Positions 18,102 to 26,591 of a DNA stretch of 32,400 nucleotides are shown in pieces (positions within the stretch are counted from its first letter, which is position 1; each line of letters opens with the position of its first letter). A program made the translations under genes and the position numbers. Source of the DNA: Myxococcales bacterium (GTDB taxonomy: Bacteria > Myxococcota > Polyangia > Polyangiales > Polyangiaceae); NCBI GenBank assembly GCA_020430865.1, contig JAGQIY010001357.1:1-32400 (forward strand), written 5' to 3'. The notes under the pieces are model-generated. The model was not told where the DNA came from. It worked only from the letters and a program-made list of their open reading frames with translations, and searched no databases.

Positions 18102-19583
18102 ATGGGTTCCGAGGACACCAGTAGTCGGCAGCGGCGGGAGCGCGAGCGCCCGCCAGTTCTCACTCCCCCACTCCGATCGAAGCGCGGTGGTCCGAGTCGG
18201 TTACTCGGTGCCGCGCTGCTGCTCGGTCCGGCGCTGGCGGGCGGTTGCGGCTCGGGCCCCACCCCAGGAGGCGACCTCGATCAGCTGCGACAGGCGCTGA
18301 GCCCCGAGGCGCGCAAGGACCGTGCGGCCCAAATCCGTGCGGCAGCGGAAGCGCGAGGTCTGTACAACGGGCTGCTGCTCGCGGGCATCGCGGACACCGA
18401 GACCGGCATGTCCCACTGCCACTCCGAGCTGACGTGGGCCTGCGAGGGACCGAACAGCCCCGACTGTGACGGAGGGCCGGTCGTCGCTGGTGCTGGAGAC
18501 GGCCCCTGCTCACTCAAGCAGGGCGGCCTGGGCATGTTTCAGTTCGACGCCGGCACCTACGACCAGACGCTCGCCCGCGAGGGCGATCGCATCCTCACCG
18601 TCGCGGGCAACACCGACGCCGCCGTCGACTTCGTGATCAACATGGTCAAGCGCTCCGTATATTTCCAGGCGGATACGGATCAGGATGCCATAGACGTGAT
18701 GAACCGGGTGCGCCCGTGGAACGAGCTCTGGCACCCCTGGGTGCAGACCGTCACTCGCTACTACAACGGCTGCGTACCCGGGAGCTGCAGCGTCTACGAT
18801 CAGCGCTACGCCAACTATTCCAAGGGCGGGCGTGGTCTCCTCGAGGAAATGGGTGTCGACTTCTGGTACGGGCGCGAGCCCGCCTGCGAGTCGATTGGGA
18901 ACGAACCGACGATCCTCGACGAGCAGGGCTGGTGCTTCGGCGCTGGGGGACCACCCGACTTCTGGCGCAACGAGACCGCGGGGCTCGATGACCACCTGCT
19001 GTGGACCAACACGACCGACGACCTCGAGCCTGCCAACTTCGCCAAGTGGTACTTCCACTTCGACGCACCTGGACGCTACCAGCTGGAGGTCTACACCGCT
19101 GGTGGCTACGCAGACTCGCTCGAAGCGCGCTACACGATCGCGCACGGTGGGAGCTTCGAGAGCGTGCTCCTCGACCAGACCGCCGCCGACGGCTGGCAGT
19201 CCCTCGGCGAGTTCGATTTCGGGGGTGAGGGTACGCTGCAGGTCGACGACAATACCGGAGAGCCCCTGGATGGCGCCCAGCGACTGGTAGCCGACGCCGT
19301 CCGCGTCACCTTGAAGGACGCCGCGGCGGGCAGCGGAGGCAGCGGAGGCAGCGGAGGCTGCGGCGCTGACTGCGCGGGCGGCGCCGGCGGGGCTCCGAGC
19401 GCGGGCGGCGCGGCAGGCAGCGTCGGAGGCTCGGGCAGCCAGGGCGCGCGGCCCGTGACGCGCACCGAGGGAGGCGAAGGCTGCGGTTGCCGCACGGCAA
19501 CGTCCAGCGACCGCGGTAGCCTGAGCGGCTTCGGCTACTTCGCGCTGGCGCTCTGGCTCTTCCGCCGACGTCGCACCAGGTAG
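18102..19583 (+). CDS. Lysozyme-like/golvesin-like lipoprotein with MYXO-CTERM
   Basis: 493 aa from ATG 18102; no closer in-frame start exists, so the signal peptide (RLLGAALLLGPALAGGC, lipobox Cys49) is preceded by an unusually long Arg-rich leader. Residues about 75-260 look like a lysozyme/lytic-transglycosylase fold: a helix with GIADTETGMSHC (candidate catalytic Glu100), KQGGLGMFQFDAGTYDQT and VTRYYNGC, with many cysteines. Residues about 295-410 resemble the golvesin C-terminal/carbohydrate-binding-like beta domain (GRYQLEVYTAGG, then VLLDQTAADGWQSLGEFDFG and LVADAVRVT). A Gly/Ser/Ala linker precedes GEGCGCRTA, a helix and RRRRTR (MYXO-CTERM). Inferred: a surface enzyme acting on peptidoglycan or a related glycan. 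Its 3' end overlaps the convergent subtilase gene by 49 bp. Confidence 0.82.
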   Translation: MGSEDTSSRQRRERERPPVLTPPLRSKRGGPSRLLGAALLLGPALAGGCGSGPTPGGDLDQLRQALSPEARKDRAAQIRAAAEARGLYNGLLLAGIADTETGMSHCHSELTWACEGPNSPDCDGGPVVAGAGDGPCSLKQGGLGMFQFDAGTYDQTLAREGDRILTVAGNTDAAVDFVINMVKRSVYFQADTDQDAIDVMNRVRPWNELWHPWVQTVTRYYNGCVPGSCSVYDQRYANYSKGGRGLLEEMGVDFWYGREPACESIGNEPTILDEQGWCFGAGGPPDFWRNETAGLDDHLLWTNTTDDLEPANFAKWYFHFDAPGRYQLEVYTAGGYADSLEARYTIAHGGSFESVLLDQTAADGWQSLGEFDFGGEGTLQVDDNTGEPLDGAQRLVADAVRVTLKDAAAGSGGSGGSGGCGADCAGGAGGAPSAGGAAGSVGGSGSQGARPVTRTEGGEGCGCRTATSSDRGSLSGFGYFALALWLFRRRRTR

Positions 19584-22189
19584 ATCAGGCCGGCCACGGC
19601 CGCCCAAGCAACTCCCGACCTCTGGGTGTCGCCAGGCGTCGCACAACCGCAACCACCGCCGTCATCACTGCTCGGGTTGGCGTTGCTGCTTGCGCCCGAG
19701 CCGTCTCCGCCAGCGCCTCCTGCACCACTCGCGCCACCCACCCCTGGCATGGGAACCAGTGGCACCAGCAGCGCCGCCTCGGCGATGCGTCCTTCACCGC
19801 TCCACGCTTGCACCTTCAGGCGCAGCGGGTCCTGCCCTTGCACGAAGTCCCGCGCCGCGATCCCTCCGAGCTCCGTGTCCCAGCTGCCGTCGTAGCCATC
19901 ATCCCAGCGCAGCGTCACTCCGGCGCCGTTCGCCACCGGGACCACGTGCACGGTCTCGCCTGGTGCTGCGCTCTCCGGCTCCGCCCTCAGCTCGAGCTTT
20001 GGCGGCGCGGCGTCCCGGGGCACCCCGAAGACGCCCGACGCGCTCAGCCGACCGTAGCCGTAGTCGGGGTTCGGCACGCTGCCAGTGAGCGCGTCGACCT
20101 CGGCGCCACCGCGCAGCGCTTCGATCGCGGCCGCTCCGGTTTGACCAGCCTGCGCCAGCAGCACCGCGATCCCTGCGGCGTGCGGGCCCGCGCCGCTCGT
20201 GCCGCCGAAGATCATCGCACCGCCGTGAGGGATCACCGAGTAACCGGGATACTGTGGGAAGATGTCGCCCTCCGGCGCGGCGACCCAAGGGTTGTCCGGC
20301 GCCGCGACGTCGAGCACCTGCGCGCCGTCGATGCGGGGACCGCGGCCCGAGTAGTCACGAATCTCCCCCCGGGCCTCGCCGCCGGTCCCAGCCCAGTCTC
20401 CCTCGCCCGAGAGGTGACTCGGAACCGCTCCAACGCCCACGCAGCTGCTGGCCACCGAGGGCACGGCCGCGGTGCTGGCGTCAGTCGCGATCACGGGGTC
20501 CCAGGCGGTGTGCAGCGAGAACCCCGCCTCGTCCGCGAGGTAGCCGTGGAGCGTGGTCTGAAGCGCCGGATCGCCTTGCACCTCCACGATGTAGTCCCCG
20601 CCCCCTGCACCCACCAGGTAGTTGTAGAAGACGTGGGTACCGCCGTCGCTCATATCGTTTCCGTACGAATACAGCTTCCCCCCCGCATCCAGATCGACCG
20701 TGCTGCTCAGCGGGTGGACGCTCCCCCCTGGCTCCCGGAGACCGAGAGTGACGTCGGTGCCCCCGCGGGCATGCATGGTCAGCTCGACGCTCTCCGTACC
20801 CGCTGGCAGGTTGAACTTCATCTCGCCGGTCGCCGCGGGCTCGAGCTGAATCACCGCGTGCTTGCGCGCACCGCCGATGTTGCCGGTGGGACAGACGTTG
20901 ATCACGCCGTTTGCGCTCGACGTGTCGATCAACGTCGACCAGGGGTCGCTGCCGTCCATCTCCATGCTCGTCCAGACGGACGCCTCGTGGAGCAAGACGT
21001 CCGGCTCTTCGGACAGCGCCCATACCACCGGAGCGGTCACGGAGTTCGAGATCCCGAACGCCAGCACCAGCTCTGCGTCAGGCGCCATCCCGACCCAGCG
21101 CCGACTTGGCAACGCCACGCCACCAGCAGCGATGGAGAGCACCCCCGTGCCATGAAGCGCGTCCGCGTAGCCGTACAAGCCGTGAGTGATGTCGAGCGGA
21201 ACCTGGCTCATGTCCACGCCGCGCTCGTAGACATGGTCGTGCTTCAGCGTCTGGTAGTTCACCTTGGCGTAGACCTTGCGGAACTTGCTGCTGCCGAGCC
21301 TCACCAGCCGCTCCGCTGGACTGAGCACTCCGTCGCCGTTGACATCGTCCGCCACGAACAGCGGCTCGCCGAACGCTGGAACGTCCTCGGCGAAGCCCGC
21401 GGCGCTCCCGTGGTTGCGCTCCCCGTCAGCGTTCTCGTCGAGATATACCCAGTCCACGCTGGGGTCGAAGCCCTCGACGTGTACACCCGCGGCCTCGTCG
21501 CCGGACGAGATGTTGACCGGAGCGGCCCGCAGCAGCCTGGCGATCTCCGTCGGCTGCGCCTCCCCGTCGCGGTTCAGATCGACCGCGTCGACGCCAACCT
21601 GGAAGATGCCGTCGTCATCGACGTCGATCCAGTCGAACCAGCCTGCATCCCCACGGAAAAAATCCGGATGGAAGACGTCAGCCAGCGTGTCGACATCTGC
21701 CAGGACCATACCCTCACCTGTGAGCTCCCCCACGCTTGGCCGCGCACCCCGCGCGCCGGCCAGACCCAGCAACGCCGCCGATCGGTCGAGGCTGGGCAGC
21801 CCCGGCGGCAGAGCCGGCAGAATCCGCGCGACGTCGCCGATGGCTGCCGCCCTGGCCAGCGAGGTGACGTCGCCCGTGACCACCACGAACTGCCGATAGC
21901 TGACCGGTTCGCCCTGGGCTCGCTCCACCCTCACCCCCTGCTCCTCGAGCCGAGCCACCGCGCGCATCAGTTCCGCACGGGAACTCGGAACCGCGGTGAG
22001 CTCCACCAGCAGCTGAGGCGCCTCCAGGCTGGGACGGATCGGGCCCAGACTGATCGGAGACAGACGCAGCTCCACCGAACGCAGCACGCGCATCGATAGC
22101 TTGCTGGAGAGCTTGGGCGCCGCGTGGGCGGGCCGAGCGGCGGCGAACACGACCAGGGCGCCGAACAGCGTCAGGCTACGAAATCGCAT
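19535..22189 (-). CDS. Divergent subtilase (S8-like) with EF-hand-type calcium loops and MYXO-CTERM
   Basis: 884 aa from ATG 22189, with a Sec signal peptide (MRFRSLTLFGALVVFAAARP, AHA cleavage). An N-terminal propeptide-like part (about 57-125) precedes the protease. Catalytic candidates: Asp167 in ADVDTLADVFHPDF (DTL instead of D-T/S-G), His346 in ALHGTGVLSIAAGG, Asn437 in CPTGNIGGA and Ser665 in FGGTSGAGPHAAG, so all four positions are kept. Between Asp and His lie four D-x-D/N-x-D-G loops (starting at 189, 204, 251 and 282); those at 204 (DLNRDGEAQPTE) and 282 (DVNGDGVLSPAE) are full EF-hand/dockerin-type loops. A beta-sandwich insert (about 450-560) separates Asn and Ser. The tail is GGGCGCA, a helix and RRRRK (MYXO-CTERM). 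Inferred: a calcium-stabilised surface protease. Activity is uncertain given the altered motifs. Confidence 0.87.
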   Translation of the reverse strand: MRFRSLTLFGALVVFAAARPAHAAPKLSSKLSMRVLRSVELRLSPISLGPIRPSLEAPQLLVELTAVPSSRAELMRAVARLEEQGVRVERAQGEPVSYRQFVVVTGDVTSLARAAAIGDVARILPALPPGLPSLDRSAALLGLAGARGARPSVGELTGEGMVLADVDTLADVFHPDFFRGDAGWFDWIDVDDDGIFQVGVDAVDLNRDGEAQPTEIARLLRAAPVNISSGDEAAGVHVEGFDPSVDWVYLDENADGERNHGSAAGFAEDVPAFGEPLFVADDVNGDGVLSPAERLVRLGSSKFRKVYAKVNYQTLKHDHVYERGVDMSQVPLDITHGLYGYADALHGTGVLSIAAGGVALPSRRWVGMAPDAELVLAFGISNSVTAPVVWALSEEPDVLLHEASVWTSMEMDGSDPWSTLIDTSSANGVINVCPTGNIGGARKHAVIQLEPAATGEMKFNLPAGTESVELTMHARGGTDVTLGLREPGGSVHPLSSTVDLDAGGKLYSYGNDMSDGGTHVFYNYLVGAGGGDYIVEVQGDPALQTTLHGYLADEAGFSLHTAWDPVIATDASTAAVPSVASSCVGVGAVPSHLSGEGDWAGTGGEARGEIRDYSGRGPRIDGAQVLDVAAPDNPWVAAPEGDIFPQYPGYSVIPHGGAMIFGGTSGAGPHAAGIAVLLAQAGQTGAAAIEALRGGAEVDALTGSVPNPDYGYGRLSASGVFGVPRDAAPPKLELRAEPESAAPGETVHVVPVANGAGVTLRWDDGYDGSWDTELGGIAARDFVQGQDPLRLKVQAWSGEGRIAEAALLVPLVPMPGVGGASGAGGAGGDGSGASSNANPSSDDGGGCGCATPGDTQRSGVAWAAVAGLIYLVRRRRKSQSASAK

Positions 22190-22540
22190 CGCTTGCTTAT
22201 GGCAGCGCTGACTGCGTTTTCACAGCGCCTCGGCTCAGAGACGAGCAGCGTTAAGCGACTAACGCCGAGCGGGCGAGAGGTGGCGAAGGAGACCGCAGCG
22301 ACTGGCTTCCGCGAGGAGTGATCGCGACACGGGGATCCACGCACGGCAGGCCGCTCCTCCGCGGGCTTTTCCGCGTCGGATTGTCAACGTCGGCCTCGAG
22401 CTGCCAGGTGGTCCTGCTCCACCGCGCGTGGATCGCGAATTTATGCACACTCCGCGCACGAGCGACGCTCACCCACGTTCGAATTCCGTGCCAACGCGCG
22501 ATCTGGACGAGCGCAGGGCACGCCGCGCGCCGTCCGGACC
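22190..22540. other. 351-bp intergenic region, no gene seen
   Basis: Upstream of the calcium-loop subtilase (minus) and downstream of the metallo-beta-lactamase gene (minus). I found no plausible gene, RNA, repeat or strong terminator. It presumably carries the subtilase promoter on the minus strand, but no clear box pair was found. Confidence 0.5.
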
Positions 22541-23713
22541 TCAGGTCGCGGTCATGCCCGCGTGAAACAGCGGCACCGGACCAGGGTCGGTACGCAACAG
22601 ATCGCGGACGTAGCTCTGCGGCGGCATCTCGAGCAGTCGGAAGTGGATCTGCCGGGTGTGGATGTCCTCTTCCAGCTCGAGGTAGCCCTCGTCTGCCAGC
22701 GTGCACAGCATGCCGAACACGTGGCTGGGCGTGGAGACGGGATGCGCGCCTGCGCTCGGAATGTACGGGTTCAAGTCGCAGGCGCGGAACGGCTGCTCGC
22801 GGTTGCCTCGAGACGTATCCCCGAGGAAATCTTCGAGAAACGCGCGGTAGATGCCCTCGAAGTAACGCTCGGCGAAGTCCACCCAGGCGAGGGGCTCCGT
22901 CACCGCGAAGCGTCCGTGCGGGGGCAGGACCGCGCGCACCCGGTGTCGCGTGAAGAACACGCGGAGGTGGCGGATCGTTCGCAGGTAGCGTTCATACGCC
23001 ATGCTGTAGCTCTGCCCGCCGACGGTGAAGATCGGGATCACGAAGTCCCAGCTCTCGGGTGACTCCGGACGTCCGGTGCAGATGATCGTATCCCCGGGCA
23101 CCGCGACTCCGAGCGCGGAGTCGAAGTAGAGCACGCAGTCCTGAGAGTGGCCTGGAGTCGGTACCGCGAGGATTCCGTCGGGCACCTCACCGTGGTCGAC
23201 GAAGCGCAAGGCACGCTTCGGCGTACGCGTGAAATAGCCGCGGAAGCGCTTGCGCAACGCGTTCTCGATCATCTCTTGATCGCTCAGCGTGTTGTACTCC
23301 CGGAGGCCCCAGTGACAGCGCGAGAGGAATATCTCGTAGGTCTCGTGGAGGAAGCTCGGCGTGGGGTGAGTGAGGCTACGAAAAGCCGCGGAGTGGAGGT
23401 AGATCGGGGCTCGTTCGTCTTCGGCCCGACCGTAGCCAGCGATCACCCCGGCGCTCCCCGCGTGATCCCCGTGGCAATGGGTGACCAGCAGCGCGTCGAG
23501 CTTCTTCACGCCCCGCGCCTCGAGCAGCTCCCGGGTCGCCTGGATGATCTCCGGACGCGACGCGCTGGCCTCGAACTGAAACGTCAAGCCACCCACTCGA
23601 CGCAACACCAGGTTGATCATCTTGGGGCTCGGATAGCCGCTTGGCACCGAGAGAATGGCGAGCTCCTTGTCGACTCCCAGCTCCTTCAGCGCCTCGTTGA
23701 ATGGCTTGAGCAT
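22541..23713 (-). CDS. Metallo-beta-lactamase-fold hydrolase
   Basis: 390 aa from ATG 23713. The zinc signature is complete: THCHGDHAG (H79, H81, D83, H84), TPGHSQD (H189), VPGDT (D208) and LPPHG (H266). An alpha-helical C-terminal region (about 275-390) resembles the winged-helix extension seen in LACTB2/glyoxalase-II-like members (HVFGMLCTLADEGYLELEED). Such enzymes hydrolyse thioesters, esters or nucleic-acid phosphodiesters; the substrate cannot be named. It starts 44 bp after the DinG-type helicase stop on the same strand, suggesting co-transcription. Confidence 0.87.
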   Translation of the reverse strand: MLKPFNEALKELGVDKELAILSVPSGYPSPKMINLVLRRVGGLTFQFEASASRPEIIQATRELLEARGVKKLDALLVTHCHGDHAGSAGVIAGYGRAEDERAPIYLHSAAFRSLTHPTPSFLHETYEIFLSRCHWGLREYNTLSDQEMIENALRKRFRGYFTRTPKRALRFVDHGEVPDGILAVPTPGHSQDCVLYFDSALGVAVPGDTIICTGRPESPESWDFVIPIFTVGGQSYSMAYERYLRTIRHLRVFFTRHRVRAVLPPHGRFAVTEPLAWVDFAERYFEGIYRAFLEDFLGDTSRGNREQPFRACDLNPYIPSAGAHPVSTPSHVFGMLCTLADEGYLELEEDIHTRQIHFRLLEMPPQSYVRDLLRTDPGPVPLFHAGMTAT

Positions 23714-23757
23714 GCCGCACGATTACCCCGTGAAGGTCGCGGAGCAAGCGCGCTCCA

Positions 23758-25848
23758 TCAGTCGTCGGGAGCCCGTGTGGTGCCAGCCCAGAAACTCCTC
23801 ACGTCCTCCAGTTCGGTGGTCCGCCGCGCCGGGGGAAGCGCGGACAGCAGCTTGCTCCCGTAGCCCTTCTTCGTCACCCGGTCGTCGAGCAGGGCGACTA
23901 TGCCGCGATCGGTTCGCGTGCGGATCAGCCGCCCGAAGCCTTGCTTCAGGGTGATGGCGGCGCCGGGCACGTGCAGCTCCATGAAGCTGTTGCGGCCCTC
24001 GGCTTCCAGCGCGTTGCTGCGTGCGCGCACGATGGGATCACTCGGCACGGCGAAGGGGATCTTCTCGAGCACCACCAGCCGCAGCGCCTCTCCGGGCACA
24101 TCCACCCCTTCCCAGAAGCTGAGCGTGGCCACCAGGACCTGGTTCCTTGCCGCCTTGAAGCGACTGAGCAGGCTCGCCTTGGGCGCCTCGCCCTGGAGCA
24201 TCACTCGACCAGCGCCGAAGCGGCTGACCAGGCCGCGGTGTATCGATCGCATCGAGCGCAGCGACGTGGTCAGCACGAACGCGCCGCCATCGGTCAGCTC
24301 ACACAGCGCGTGCACACGCTCGACGACCTGATGAAGGAAGCGCGGATCTCGCGGATCCGGCAGATCGTTGGGGGTGTAGAGCAACGCCATGCGCTCGAAA
24401 TCGAAGGGGGACGGCACGATCAGCTCGTCGACCTGGATCGTGTCGTCGCTCAGACCGACTCGTGACCGCAGGTAAGCCAGCTCCGGGAGGCCGAGGTTCC
24501 GTGGGGCGTTCGCGCCGCCCTGCTTCGAGCTGCCGACGCTGGCCAGAGTGGCGCTGGTCATGATGACCGCAGGGATCGACTCGAAGATGCGCTGCTTGAG
24601 CACCGGAGCGACGTCCACGGGCGCGGCGGACAGGCGCGGAGACTTGGCGCTGACGTCGACCCAGGTGACGCGCCCGGGGCCGCCTTCGATCACCGACGCC
24701 AGGTCGTCACGCAAGCCCCGGCTCTTTCGAGACAGCACCTCACAGGCATCCGCGATACGGCCCCAGTTGCCCGCACCCGCTTCCGGTGCCTGGTCCGCGG
24801 TCTCCTCGGCGAAGCCGCTGAACGCCTCCAGCGAAGCGTCGAGGTCGTGCCAGCGCTGCTCCAGCTCCCCGCGCCAGACATCGGGGTCGACGGTCGTGCG
24901 CCCCTCTTCTCCACGGAAACGCTTCACCAGCTCACCAAAGAAGTTGTCGCTGCCGGCGCTGACCCTGTCCGTGAGCCTGCGTGCTCGCTCCACGTCACCG
25001 CCGCGTGCGAGCAACGGTAGATCGCCGCCCTCCGCCACCAGCAGGCGCTGCGCATCCCGCAGCAGCGAGTCGACTCGGCCCCGAGAGACGCTCACCCCGA
25101 AGAAGTTGGTCGCGATGTCTTCGATCTGATGCGCCTCGTCGAAAATCACGGCGTCGTAGTCGGGCAACACACGACCCGGGTGCGGCCCCCTCAGCGCCAG
25201 GTCGGCGAAGAACAGGTGATGGTTCACGATCACCACACGAGCCGACTCGGCTTCACGCTTCATGCGAGTGACGAAGCACTCCTCGTAGTGCTCACAGCCC
25301 GCGCCGATGCGAGTGTCACTGGAAGAGGTGATCTCTCGCCAGATGGGATCGCCCTCCTGGAGCGCAACCAGCTCGGACACATCTCCCGTCTCCGTATCCG
25401 GGAGCCAGCGCTGCAGGCTGTTGAGCGCCAGCGCATAGCCCGGCCGCAGGCCCTCGGCAGAGCCCTTGAACTCGTCGAGCCGGCGCATGCACACGTAATT
25501 CGCCAGGCCTTTCATCACGGAAACGCGCGGCTGGATGCCCAGCGCACGGGCCACCAGGGGCACGTCCTTGTAGGCGATCTGATCCTGCAGCGCTCTCGTC
25601 GCCGTCGACACGATGACCTTGCGCCCGCTCGCAAGCGCGGGCACGAGGTAGGCCAGCGTCTTGCCCGTCCCGGTGCCGGCTTCGCACAGCAGGACGCCGT
25701 CCTCGGCCAGGCAGCGCTCCACCGCAGCAGCCATCTCCAGCTGCCCAGCGCGCACCTCGTACGACCCCAGAGCGGCCGCGAACGGGCCCTCGGGGCCGAG
25801 CAGCTCTGGGGCAGAGGGCCAGCCAGTGTCACGGCGGTGCTTGTTCAC
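23758..25848 (-). CDS. DinG/XPD-family ATP-dependent DNA helicase
   Basis: 696 aa from ATG 25848. Helicase motifs run in order: Walker A EAGTGTGKTLAYLVP (K63), motif Ia STATRALQDQI, DEAH (237-240) in AVIFDEAHQIED, VIMTSATL (motif III), VATLSFWEGVDVPG (motif V) and QGFGRLIRTRTDRG (motif VI). The iron-sulfur region lies between Walker A and DEAH: C120 in ANYVC, then C185 and C191 in GCEHYEECFVTRMK, followed by VIVNHHLFFADL. DinG homologues usually have four ligands (C...CLGxxC...C); the second is Arg180 here. Family knowledge: 5'-3' unwinding of DNA, including R-loops and displaced strands, in repair and replication-transcription conflicts. Between pilZ (56 bp upstream) and the MBL gene (44 bp downstream). 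Confidence 0.92.
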   Translation of the reverse strand: MNKHRRDTGWPSAPELLGPEGPFAAALGSYEVRAGQLEMAAAVERCLAEDGVLLCEAGTGTGKTLAYLVPALASGRKVIVSTATRALQDQIAYKDVPLVARALGIQPRVSVMKGLANYVCMRRLDEFKGSAEGLRPGYALALNSLQRWLPDTETGDVSELVALQEGDPIWREITSSSDTRIGAGCEHYEECFVTRMKREAESARVVIVNHHLFFADLALRGPHPGRVLPDYDAVIFDEAHQIEDIATNFFGVSVSRGRVDSLLRDAQRLLVAEGGDLPLLARGGDVERARRLTDRVSAGSDNFFGELVKRFRGEEGRTTVDPDVWRGELEQRWHDLDASLEAFSGFAEETADQAPEAGAGNWGRIADACEVLSRKSRGLRDDLASVIEGGPGRVTWVDVSAKSPRLSAAPVDVAPVLKQRIFESIPAVIMTSATLASVGSSKQGGANAPRNLGLPELAYLRSRVGLSDDTIQVDELIVPSPFDFERMALLYTPNDLPDPRDPRFLHQVVERVHALCELTDGGAFVLTTSLRSMRSIHRGLVSRFGAGRVMLQGEAPKASLLSRFKAARNQVLVATLSFWEGVDVPGEALRLVVLEKIPFAVPSDPIVRARSNALEAEGRNSFMELHVPGAAITLKQGFGRLIRTRTDRGIVALLDDRVTKKGYGSKLLSALPPARRTTELEDVRSFWAGTTRAPDD

Positions 25849-25904
25849 CAGGCAGGCTTAGCTGCTTCGCGGGCCTTCGTGGATCCCAATCGGGGCTCCA
25901 ACCA

Positions 25905-26498
25905 TCACTCGATGGGTGGGGGCGGCTGGCTTGGCGGGATCGAGCCTTCGACGTCGAGGAACTGCACGCCGACGATCTGCCCGTCGGCCTGCTCTTTGAT
26001 CCAAACGACCCGCGCGGGGTGTACGGGTTCGCTATCATCCCCCACCTGCACGTCCAGCTCGTCGCCTTCGCTCAGCGGGTCCTCGACGATGATGCGTACG
26101 CCACCGCGACTGACGTTCAGTGTCCAGCCAGTGATCTCCTCGCCGCCTCGGCGCAGCAACACGCGCTCGGAGGCCTCGCGTCGCGCGCCCCCGGAAGAAC
26201 GTCGGGTGTTGTGCTTTCCAGAGTCGGCGTCGGTCGGCTTGGAGTCGCTCACGTCACCTCGAACCATAGCAGAATGACCCGCGTCACCGTCAGCACTCGT
26301 CTTGAGCGCGTCGCCTATCCAGCTGGCGATTCGGTGTAGCTCGGCGCGGGGCGGACGGGATACTTCCGGGAGTTCGCTGATCACGACGTCTCGGGGGTCG
26401 CGTACCGCTCGTAGCCGAACGTGAGAGTCCCGGCTGACGTGGGAGTGAGCCCCCTGCGGCAGGGAAGCGGTGGGAAGTGGAGACTTGAACTGCGCCAT
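25905..26498 (-). CDS. PilZ domain protein
   Basis: 197 aa from ATG 26498, preceded by GAGG at a good distance; an internal ATG at 26268 (120 aa) lacks such a site. The PilZ fold occupies about 103-185: ARREASERVLL, GWTLNVSRGGVRI (N128-x-S130-x-x-G133, the NxSxxG half of the c-di-GMP site), DELDVQVG, ARVVWIKEQADGQIVGVQFL. The N-terminal 100 residues are polar and probably disordered. The upstream arginines are R106-R107-EASE-R112, one residue wider than the canonical RxxxR, so c-di-GMP binding is plausible but not assured. Family knowledge: PilZ proteins relay c-di-GMP to motility, polysaccharide or gene-expression targets. First gene of a possible pilZ-dinG-MBL operon. Confidence 0.83.
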   Translation of the reverse strand: MAQFKSPLPTASLPQGAHSHVSRDSHVRLRAVRDPRDVVISELPEVSRPPRAELHRIASWIGDALKTSADGDAGHSAMVRGDVSDSKPTDADSGKHNTRRSSGGARREASERVLLRRGGEEITGWTLNVSRGGVRIIVEDPLSEGDELDVQVGDDSEPVHPARVVWIKEQADGQIVGVQFLDVEGSIPPSQPPPPIE

Positions 26499-26591
26499 AG
26501 GAAACCTCGCGGCAACACCTGCGCTGCAAGGGGTGTGCCCTCTCGCACAAATAGCGGACTACCTCGTCATCTTTTTCGTGCCGTGGATCCT

